This document shows, one piece after another, positions 24,431 to 32,100 of a DNA stretch of 64,000 nt. The translations under genes and the position numbers were made by a program. The notes below the pieces were generated by a model. That model searched no databases. It saw only the letters and a list, made by a program, of their open reading frames with translations, and was not told the origin of the DNA. The DNA is from Acetatifactor sp. (lineage in GTDB: Bacteria > Bacillota > Clostridia > Lachnospirales > Lachnospiraceae): contig JAEEVF010000003.1 of the NCBI GenBank assembly GCA_016290775.1, forward strand, positions 124,001 through 188,000, written 5' to 3'. Position 1 is the first letter of the stretch; each line of letters starts with the position of its first letter.

Positions 24431-24940
24431 ATGGTGAACGTTAGCATTTACGCGCTCCTTGCCATCAAAGCAGGCTGGATCGTGTTCATCGTGGTGATGG
24501 CACTGCTCATAGCTGCCGTGATCGCGATGTATATCCTCGGCAAGAAGGCACAAAAGAAACAGGCGGAGCAACAAGAGATCATGGAGGCCAACAAACAGAC
24601 CGTCTCCATGCTGATCATCGACAAGAAACGAATGAAGATCAAGGATTCCGGTCTGCCGCAATCGGTCATCGATCAAACGCCGAAGCTCATGAGAGGCCAA
24701 AAGCTTCCCATCGTCAAGGTAAAGATCGGACCCCAGATCATGAACCTCATCAGTGATGAGAAGATCTTCGACAGCATCCCCCTGAAAAGGGAAGTGAAAG
24801 CAACCGTCAGCGGCATGTACATCATGGGTGTCAAGGGACTCCACGGAAAGACCGAAGTCGCACCACCCAAGAAGAAAGGCTTCTTTAAGAGAGCCATCGA
24901 TACATTGCAGGAAAAGGGCGGAGCGAAACCCCTGAAATAA
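24431..24940 (+). CDS. Membrane-anchored protein of unknown function
   Basis: A 169-residue protein with one N-terminal transmembrane helix (about residues 14-36) followed by a Lys/Gln-rich juxtamembrane stretch and a soluble domain with regular beta strands (VSMLIIDKKRMKI, KLPIVKVKIGP, VKATVSGMYIMG). It ends in a basic tail. The topology with many lysines after the helix suggests the soluble part is cytoplasmic. No family is recognised with confidence. It has its own promoter, an AAGGAAAGGAAACG ribosome region and a downstream terminator, so it is a single-gene unit divergent from the FKBP lipoprotein gene. A role at the membrane with the export genes nearby is only a guess. Confidence 0.75.
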   Translation: MVNVSIYALLAIKAGWIVFIVVMALLIAAVIAMYILGKKAQKKQAEQQEIMEANKQTVSMLIIDKKRMKIKDSGLPQSVIDQTPKLMRGQKLPIVKVKIGPQIMNLISDEKIFDSIPLKREVKATVSGMYIMGVKGLHGKTEVAPPKKKGFFKRAIDTLQEKGGAKPLK

Positions 24941-24958
24941 AAAGAATACCGAAAAACA

Positions 24959-24993
24959 AAGCCCTGGCGCCGCGATAAGCACCAGGGCTTTTC
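24959..24993. terminator. Bidirectional terminator
   Basis: AGCCCTGG and CCAGGGCT pair over a 14-base loop with A and T runs on each side, between the convergent unknown gene and the DUF1934 gene. Confidence 0.88.
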
Positions 24994-25481
24994 TATTTCC
25001 TCCGAACCTGGATCTTGATCTGGTCGCGGCTGACCTCCTGCCCCTCCTGAAGCATGACATACTTCGCCAGGATCAAAAACTCTTCCTCTGATCTTTCAAC
25101 GGAAAGCTCCTCCGTCAAAATCTCCAATCGGAGCACGCCATAGGGCGTCGGATAATCCACAAAACAGCCTCTTTCCCCCTCGCCGCGCAGGCGATAGACA
25201 AATTCCATCACATGCGCGCTGCCTGCGCCGTCCCTCGCAGGAAGGCTTCTGCGCAAAGTCACCTCGTCGTCGCTGATCTTCAGACGGCTTGCAAAGGAAG
25301 TCCTTCCCTTCACGCCGTCCTCCGAAAGCTCCTCCGAAAAAAGCACGTAATGATGGCCGTTTTTATAAAACATTTGTCCTTCATGGCGGTTTATGATCTC
25401 GCCTTGCCCGCCCGTGATCTCAAGGAGCACCTCTCCCAAAGGTCCGTCAGAATTCATGTGACACTCCTGTCTTTTCTTCAT
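24993..25481 (-). CDS. DUF1934 (YwiB-like) beta-barrel protein
   Basis: A 162-residue protein like the DUF1934/YwiB family, small calycin-type beta-barrels of unknown function in Firmicutes. Recognisable features are the early GGQGEIINRHEGQMFYKNG strand pair, YVLFSEE, and the late YGVLRLEI strand. Two starts are possible: ATG 25481, or ATG 25457, which has an AGGAG site at good spacing and fits the family N-terminus (MNSDGPLGEV) better. It is the last gene of the ispE-gntR-murI group, 29 bp after murI, and its 3' end overlaps the terminator. Function cannot be stated. Confidence 0.8.
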   Translation of the reverse strand: MKKRQECHMNSDGPLGEVLLEITGGQGEIINRHEGQMFYKNGHHYVLFSEELSEDGVKGRTSFASRLKISDDEVTLRRSLPARDGAGSAHVMEFVYRLRGEGERGCFVDYPTPYGVLRLEILTEELSVERSEEEFLILAKYVMLQEGQEVSRDQIKIQVRRK

Positions 25482-25510
25482 GCCGCCTCTCCGGCCGCTG
25501 CAACACTTTC

Positions 25511-26341
25511 CTAATACTGCTCAATGTCAATGACCTTCGCGCTCAAAATCCCATACTTGATGATGGAATTTGCAAAGGTCTTGAACTTCTCCGCACCGTC
25601 ACTCACAAAGAACTGGTACTTATTCTCCCCAAGCTTTCCGGGCGCCTCGTTCAAAAGACCCTTCTCCTCAAGGAGGGAACGCAGCTCGCGGGCGGTTTCA
25701 TATGCCGGATTCACCAAAGTCACCTTCTCGCCCATCACCCTTGCGACGGTGGAGCGGATCAGCGGATAGTGCGTGCATCCAAGGATCAGCGTATCAATGT
25801 CGATGTCGATCAGCTCGCCCAGATAACGCTTTGCGATCTCATCCGTCACGGGATCCTCCCAAAGGCCTTCCTCCACCAGCGGAACAAAGAGCGGACAAGC
25901 CTTTCCGTAAATGGTCACCTCGGGATGGATCTTTTTGATATATTCGCTGTAAATGCGGCTGCCGATGGTCGCCTCGGTTGCGATAACGCCAATCTTTCCA
26001 TTGCGCGTGGCCTGCGCGGCCGCCTTCGCGCCGGGCTTTACCACGCCAATGATCGGAATGTCGATCTCTTTTTCCAGGTCTTCGAGGGCATATGCACTCG
26101 CCGTGTTACATGCCACCACAATGGTCTTGACCTCATGCGTCTGCAAAAACCGCACGATCTGACGCGAAAAACGCGTTACGGTCTCCTTAGACTTGCTGCC
26201 GTAAGGCACTCTTGCCGTGTCTCCGAAATAAATGATCTTTTCATTTGGCGTCTGTCGCATGATCTCCCGCGCCACGGTGAGCCCGCCTACGCCGGAATCA
26301 AACACTCCGATCGGAGCGCTTGCTGACAACTTCTGTTCCAT
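25511..26341 (-). CDS. murI: Glutamate racemase
   Basis: A 276-residue cofactor-independent racemase that makes D-glutamate for peptidoglycan. Motifs seen are PIGVFDSGVGGLTVA at the N-terminus (first acidic residue), VACNTASAYALEDL with the catalytic cysteine near residue 80, and GCTHYPLI with the second cysteine near residue 190. The length and order are typical. A TTAGGA site precedes ATG 26341. It lies between the GntR regulator (18 bp upstream) and DUF1934, in a group that starts at ispE, so all four probably share the promoter at 27977-28005. Confidence 0.95.
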   Translation of the reverse strand: MEQKLSASAPIGVFDSGVGGLTVAREIMRQTPNEKIIYFGDTARVPYGSKSKETVTRFSRQIVRFLQTHEVKTIVVACNTASAYALEDLEKEIDIPIIGVVKPGAKAAAQATRNGKIGVIATEATIGSRIYSEYIKKIHPEVTIYGKACPLFVPLVEEGLWEDPVTDEIAKRYLGELIDIDIDTLILGCTHYPLIRSTVARVMGEKVTLVNPAYETARELRSLLEEKGLLNEAPGKLGENKYQFFVSDGAEKFKTFANSIIKYGILSAKVIDIEQY

Positions 26342-26359
26342 ATTCCTAACCTCTTTGCC

Positions 26360-27052
26360 TTATTTTTCCTTCTCCAGACGGATCTGACGGATGATGGCCT
26401 TCTTTTGGTTGTCGATGTGAAGCTTCGCGGCTTCGCAAGCCGTCTCGCAATCCTTCTTCACAATGCTCTCGTAGATGACGCCATGTTCCTGCACCAGCTT
26501 TTCATGCTGGCTGAAGTCCTTGAGGTACTCAAAACGGTACCGATACATCTGCTCGGACAGGTTGTTCACCAGTTGGATCAGACGCTGATTTCCCGTGGCC
26601 TGCACAATGATGTCATGAAGCGCCACGTCCTTCTGGGCAAGGAGCTTCACGTCCTTTTCCTCACGGGGCTTCTTTGCTTCCTTCGCGAATTCCTCACAGG
26701 CTGCCTCCAGGGCCTCCAGCTCCTCCTTCGTGATCCGCTCACAGGCAAGCTCCACGCAGAGTGCATCCACCGCGCGGCGCACCTCCAGCACGTCATTCAT
26801 GCTCTTTTCCGTGATCTGCGCCACCTCCGCGCCGCGCCTTGGGATCATCGTCACAAGTCCCTCCAGCTCAAGCTTCCTTATGGCCTCACGGATGGGCGTT
26901 CTGCTGACGCCAAGCTGGTCCGCCAGATGGATCTCCATCAGACGCTCCCCTGGCTTTAATTCCCCCGTCAAAATGGCCTGACGCAGCGTATTGAACACCA
27001 CGTCACGAAGCGGTAAAAACTGATCCATTTTTAACTGAAATCGTTCCTGCAT
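26360..27052 (-). CDS. GntR-family (FadR-type, FCD domain) transcriptional regulator
   Basis: A 230-residue regulator. Residues 10-75 are the winged helix-turn-helix with the GntR signature (ILTGELKPGERLMEIHLADQ region and GVSRTPIREAIRKL). Residues 85-220 are the all-helical FCD ligand domain, including the metal-site type sequence DVALHDIIVQATGN and a late histidine pair (EHGVIY, AKLHIDNQ). FCD regulators respond to organic acids or sugar acids. It lies 15 bp downstream of ispE and 18 bp upstream of murI, unusual company for a metabolic repressor; what it controls is not evident here. Confidence 0.9.
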   Translation of the reverse strand: MQERFQLKMDQFLPLRDVVFNTLRQAILTGELKPGERLMEIHLADQLGVSRTPIREAIRKLELEGLVTMIPRRGAEVAQITEKSMNDVLEVRRAVDALCVELACERITKEELEALEAACEEFAKEAKKPREEKDVKLLAQKDVALHDIIVQATGNQRLIQLVNNLSEQMYRYRFEYLKDFSQHEKLVQEHGVIYESIVKKDCETACEAAKLHIDNQKKAIIRQIRLEKEK

Positions 27053-27067
27053 CTTCTTCGCCTTTCC

Positions 27068-27931
27068 CTAACCAAAATAACTTTGGGGCCCCGTCACAAA
27101 CACTTGCTTCGCAAGCCCCTTCTTTTCGATACTTTCGCCGGCCGCCCTCGCCTTTTCCTCGTCGTCAAAGATCCCAAACACGGAAGGTCCGCTGCCACTC
27201 ATAAGGCTCCCCAGCGCGCCATTTCCAAGCATCTCCTGCTTGATCTCGCTAACGATCGGGTGTTTTGCGACCGTCACCGTCTCCAACACGTTCCCAAGCC
27301 TTGAGTAGATGCCCTCGAGCCGTCCTTCCTCGATGGCCTGTCGCATGCCGTCCACGTCGGGATGCCATGGCACGCTTTGGCTGTCCAGCGCCTGATACAC
27401 CTCTTTCGTCGAAACGTTGATGTCTGGCTTTGCCACCAAAAGAGCGCATTCCGGCATGGGTGCAAGCTTGGTCAGCACCTCGCCGATCCCTTCGGAAAGC
27501 GCCGTTCCGCCCATGATGCAATAGGGCACGTCCGCGCCAAGCTTTACGCCGAGCCCGCAGAGATCCTCCTCGGAAAGTCGAAGGTCATACAGCAGATTCA
27601 TGGCCTTAATCGTCGCTGCCGCATCCGTGCTGCCCCCAGCCATGCCTGCCGCCACGGGGATCCGCTTTTCCAGATGCACCTTAACGCCGCCGCTTATCCC
27701 ATAGGTCTCCTTGACCAGCCTTGCCGCCTTGTAGATCAAGTTGTCCTCGCCCAGTGGAAGCTCGCCGGCATCCGAAGAAAGCACGATCTCGCCTTCCGTT
27801 TTTTCAAACGTCAAAGTGTCATGGATCCCCACCGTCTGCATGATCATGCGGACCTCATGATATCCATTCGCCAGCCTTCCAACTACGTCAAGGCTTAAAT
27901 TGATCTTCGCATAGGCGTTCAGCGTTATCAT
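27068..27931 (-). CDS. ispE: 4-diphosphocytidyl-2-C-methyl-D-erythritol kinase
   Basis: A 287-residue GHMP-family kinase of the methylerythritol phosphate (isoprenoid) pathway. It begins with AYAKINLSLDVVGR, has the ATP loop PVAAGMAGGSTDAAA near residue 95, and the third GHMP motif GSLMSGSGPSVFGIF near residue 245. The open frame extends 58 codons upstream, but ATG 27931 is chosen because of an AGGAGC site and because the longer form would overlap the promoter. It is the first gene of the operon with gntR, murI and DUF1934. Confidence 0.95.
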   Translation of the reverse strand: MITLNAYAKINLSLDVVGRLANGYHEVRMIMQTVGIHDTLTFEKTEGEIVLSSDAGELPLGEDNLIYKAARLVKETYGISGGVKVHLEKRIPVAAGMAGGSTDAAATIKAMNLLYDLRLSEEDLCGLGVKLGADVPYCIMGGTALSEGIGEVLTKLAPMPECALLVAKPDINVSTKEVYQALDSQSVPWHPDVDGMRQAIEEGRLEGIYSRLGNVLETVTVAKHPIVSEIKQEMLGNGALGSLMSGSGPSVFGIFDDEEKARAAGESIEKKGLAKQVFVTGPQSYFG

Positions 27932-27976
27932 AAAGCGCTCCTGTTTTTTACGTATTCTGTATACAAGGATTGTATT

Positions 27977-28005
27977 TATTATAGTACAATCCACACGGTG
28001 CGTCA
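27977..28005 (-). promoter_or_regulatory. Promoter of the ispE-gntR-murI-DUF1934 operon
   Basis: Minus-strand -35 TTGACG (28000-28005) and -10 TATAAT (27977-27982) have a 17-bp spacer, 45 bp before the ispE start. Confidence 0.85.
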
Positions 28006-28021
28006 AGCCATAGAAAGCATG

Positions 28022-28059
28022 GAAAAAAGCCGCCCTTCCGTTTCCGGAAAGGCGGCTTT
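28022..28059 (-). terminator. Terminator after the LRR surface protein gene
   Basis: On the minus strand AAGCCGCCTTTCCG pairs with GGAAGGGCGGCTT, with one G-T pair in the stem, and is followed by TTTTTT. It closes the surface-protein group. Confidence 0.92.
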
Positions 28060-28073
28060 CGAAGCCCCAAGTT

Positions 28074-29087
28074 TTAATTCTTTTGTCCTTTGTCCTTTTT
28101 TGCAATGTAGGTCACTGCGGCGCAGCCACCCATCAGGATCACTGCGGCTGCCACGATCAGGACCACCACCATGCGATGGCTTTTGGTGTTCGCTACCTCG
28201 CTTGTCCCAACAGTCACGGCAACCGTATCCGCGCCAATTTCAGCCTTTTGTTCCTGGGCCTTCTCGTCAGCAGCAGATGCATTTACCTGCTCCTTCGCCG
28301 CTCCGTCGCCTGAAGCACCCGTTTCAGCGTTTGCGAAAAGCAGTGCATCGTCGTCTTCCGTGCCTACTTCAAATTCTTCCAGGGTGAATTCGTCCGTGCC
28401 GCTTTGGCTGCCAGTCGTGCCCTGGCCTTCAGAACCCGTGCCACTCTGGCTTCCAGCGCCTGTGCCTTCCGAACCACTTCCCGTGCTCGTCTGCGTACCA
28501 CCCTGACCTTCAGAACCTGAGCCACTCTGGCTTCCAGTGCCCGTGCCTTCCGAGCCACTTCCCGTGCCCGTCTGCGCACCGCCTTGACCTTCAGAACCCG
28601 TGCCGCCCTGTCCTTCTGCGCCAGTTCCTGCCTGCGAGCCGCCACCTGCCTCGCCCTGACCCTCTGAGCCAGTGCTTCCCTGGCCTTCCGCGCCCGCTTC
28701 GATCTGCGTGATCGCGGTTGCGATGTCTGCAGGGTCGGCGCCGTCATATACCACCGTCTGCCCTTCTCCAAATGCGCCTTCCTCGATCGTCATGATCGTG
28801 TCAGGAAGGTTCACCTTCTTTACGTCCTGATTCCCTGCAAATGCATCCTTTGCGATCTCATTTACGGGATTTCCGGCGATCATGTTCGGCACCGTCACTT
28901 CTTCCTGCGTACCAAAATAGCTTACGATCTTCACGGAATGATCCTCGACCACATACTGAAAATAGCCATTGGTGAAAACCTCTGCTGCCTTCGCCCGAAG
29001 CGGCGCGCAAACAAAGATCACGCAAAATGCGATCACCGCCAGCAGGCCGTACCCTGTCCTTTTCACCTTCAGCTCAAAGCTTCTCAT
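28074..29087 (-). CDS. Secreted, membrane-anchored protein with LRR segment and Gly/Ser/Glu repeat
   Basis: A 337-residue surface protein. Residues 1-35 are a signal peptide ending AKAAE. Residues 36-120 resemble a BspA-type leucine-rich repeat segment (VTVPNMIAGNPVNEIAKDAFAG, then VKKVNLPDTIMTIEEGAF). Residues 130-235 are a low-complexity Gly/Ser/Thr/Glu/Gln stretch with near repeats of GSEGQG and GSQSGTG, probably a flexible spacer. A hydrophobic helix at about 305-330 (MVVVLIVAAAVILMGG) followed by KKDKGQKN anchors the C-terminus. No LPxTG motif is present. It is 36 bp downstream of the giant beta-helix gene and likely cotranscribed. Adhesion or substrate binding is plausible; no direct evidence. 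Confidence 0.8.
   Translation of the reverse strand: MRSFELKVKRTGYGLLAVIAFCVIFVCAPLRAKAAEVFTNGYFQYVVEDHSVKIVSYFGTQEEVTVPNMIAGNPVNEIAKDAFAGNQDVKKVNLPDTIMTIEEGAFGEGQTVVYDGADPADIATAITQIEAGAEGQGSTGSEGQGEAGGGSQAGTGAEGQGGTGSEGQGGAQTGTGSGSEGTGTGSQSGSGSEGQGGTQTSTGSGSEGTGAGSQSGTGSEGQGTTGSQSGTDEFTLEEFEVGTEDDDALLFANAETGASGDGAAKEQVNASAADEKAQEQKAEIGADTVAVTVGTSEVANTKSHRMVVVLIVAAAVILMGGCAAVTYIAKKDKGQKN
28430..28690. repeat. Low-complexity DNA repeat in the LRR surface protein gene
   Basis: Imperfect 30- to 60-bp units encoding GSEGQG and GSGSEGTG motifs recur through this interval. Such a tract can change length by slippage or recombination between copies. Confidence 0.75.
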
Positions 29088-29123
29088 GATTTCTCGACTC
29101 CTGTTTTTCCTCTAGTTAAAACT

Positions 29124-32100
29124 TTAGTTCTGCGTGTTCAGCGCCGCGTAGCTGCCGCTTGCGATGTCGGTATAGTAAGTCGCCACGTTTCCGGTCGCAT
29201 TGTCCTTGAGGATCATGTAGCCGCGAAACGAAATGTTCATGTTGTCGCCGCTACTGATCGTATCGCCGCTCACCTTTACGTTGAGCTTCACCACGCCGCT
29301 TGTCGAAGTCTTGTCGGACATGTACTTCGAAACTCCCGCCGTGCCGTAAACAAATGTCGTCTCGTTCAGTCCCTCCACGCCCTTTGCGTAAAGGATTCCG
29401 TGCTCCTGAAGCTCGTACCCGTCGGGAATGCTTCTCGTCACCGTGCAGGAAACCTTGTGTGCGTCCGTCGTCGTCACCGCGCTGGGCATGCCGATCGTGA
29501 TCACGGGCTGCGCCTGCGTCTGCTGTGCGCTTCCGTCCGCCGCGTAAACCGCCGTCAGCGAATTGTCAGAAGCAACGAGGAAATAGTAGCTTTCATTGTA
29601 TCCCAAAATCGTTCCGTTCGAGTCCTTCCAGCAGGAGAACGCATAGCCGTCCACCGCGGGTGCCGTCACCGTATATCCCGTGCCGACAAGGATTTCAGGG
29701 AATTCGTCCTCAGTGCGGATCTCTGCGCCTTCAGCGTCCTGATATCGAACCGTCACGACATACTTCCTGTCGTCCTGCACGTACTTCGGAACCACGGTGA
29801 TCACGCCGCCGTTTGCAACCCTCGCGAGGATCGCCTCCTGACTCGCCTCCTCGTTTGTTCCCTTGAACACCCACTTCTCGAAGGTAAATCCAAACTTCGA
29901 GGGCATGCCGGGGTAGTCGACCTTCACGTCTCCCTGGGAGTAGCTCTTGTACCCCAGCACCTGCCCGAAGTCGTTCTCAAACTGCACGAACGCGCTGTTC
30001 GTCGCTTCCGGTCTGTAGACCAGCGTCACCGCCGTATCCCCTGTCACCACGAGGCGAAGGCTCGCCTTGGTTCCGAGCACCTTGTTGCTCTCGTTCATCC
30101 AACAAAGCACTTTGTCTGCGTCCCCCGCCGTCAAAAGCAGCGTCGTTCCGAGCTGCACGTTTTCCGTGGAGCCGCCCTGCGCCGTCGGCCCGTTGTTGAC
30201 AAAGTACTTCGCCCCGTTCACGGCGCTAACCGTAACCTGCGCGTTGCCGCGGGCCTCATAGACCGCAACCACCGCCATGTCTTCATCACTGGCCGTGAAA
30301 GTATAACTCAGCTTGTCGCAAAGGACTTCGTCGTCATAGCTTATTACTTCGTTCCCCTCGGCCGTGAGCTCCGTCACCTCGTGCCATCCGAGGAAGGAAT
30401 ATCCCAGCGCGCTCTTGTCGGGCGCCGTCACCTTGACGCTCTCGCCTGGGAAGACCTTCGCCGAAGGAGCGACCATTACGTCCGCAACCGACGCCGTGGA
30501 CTCTCCGCTCGCCCTGGAATATGCCAGGATCTTATACTTTGCAGGAACAATCCTCTTTCCGTTCGCGTCAGATATGCCGGATATTTTCTCACCGGTTTCC
30601 GCCAGCTCGAACTGACCTATCAGACTAAAGTTGGTTTCATTACCGTCATAGGTAGCTTCAATAAAATCATCTGCATTGGTATATCCAAGGTAGATGTGAC
30701 CCCGTTTACCTTCCACTCCGCTTCCGATTCCGGGACCTTGAATTTCCTCATCTGCATCCTCATCGTAATATCCTTCGCCAACGGCCGTCACTTGCCCGCC
30801 TAAAACATTGATATCTGCGCAACTAGCATCATATCCGGATCCAATTCCGGCCGATCCGCCTCGGCCCTTGGCAGTCACCGTTCCGCCATGGATGTTAATG
30901 TATCCGCCGTGACCGAAAATTCCGGTTCCAATTCCGGCTCCTCTATTTCCGCCTATGGCCGTCACCGTTCCGCCGTTGATCGTAACACTATCAGCTGTGC
31001 CATATAAACCGCCTCCGATTCCAGCGCCGCAAACTCTTCCTTCGGCCAGGATCGTTCCGCCGTTGATCGTAATGCTTCCTCTCTCGCCGTCCAAACCGGA
31101 ACCGATACCGGCAGCATTAAATCCGCCTTTGGCCTGGATCGTTCCGCCATTAATGACGATCTCGCCAAAGTGAGCCGGCTGATAATCATCTGCGCCGCCG
31201 ATTCCAGCCGCTTCAGGCTTTCCTTCAGCGATCAGAACGCCGCTTCCTTCCTCCTGTCCCCAGATGGTCAGAACGGCTCCCTCATCCACTTCGATCCCTT
31301 CATTAACCTCCAGCTTTGCACCGTCGCAAAGAAGGAGATTCACGTTGCTTTTGATAATGATCGCACCATCCACAGTAATGTCTCCGCAGATTGCATACCA
31401 TCCGCTTTGAAGCTTTCCATCCTGCAGGTACTCTTCGACGTTTGAGGAATTCAAAAGGATGGGATCACTTACGACATGCTTTTCCCCGTTGGCGTCAACG
31501 TAGTGCACTGATTCATTAGTCACGTGATAATTGGCCTGAAGGATTACCTTTTCTGCGGGCATCGTAAATTCATAGATGTGCGCACCCGTATTTGCTAAGC
31601 CAACGGAAGCTCCGCTCTCCGTCGTCGCCAAAACGCCGTCCAAAACATACGGGTAGGAGTGTCGCTCCGTCACCGTCACCGTCTGGCCTGCCAGTGCCAC
31701 GGCACAATCTGCTTGCAATGAGCCCTCTCCGCTCACAAGCTCAATGCCATAATATTCTCCCGAAGGGGCTTGGATGCGCACGTTGCGTCCACCAAGACAT
31801 CTCTCGACAAAAGCTTCTGCGGTGATGTCTTTCCCTTGATCATCCACAAACTTCCTGTCTTTTGCAAAACGAACGTCACCTCCCAGGCGTCCGCCGCACG
31901 TGATATAATCCGTATCCAGCGTCCATCCGAGGGTCACTTCGCAATCTTCGCATCCGATTGCATAATCAGTCGCAGGGTATGACGGAAAAGCAAAGATGCT
32001 TCCACCATTGATGGCAACCTTACAGTCTTTGCCACCGATTGCAGTTCCATTCTGTGGTGAGGCAGCTTGCACAGATCCACCATCGATCGTGATGGTTGAT

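Noticed and set aside
28938-30803. A 621-codon plus-strand open frame
   Set aside because: It mirrors the giant beta-helix gene on the other strand; the Arg/His-rich product has no domain and similar frames recur opposite both giant genes.
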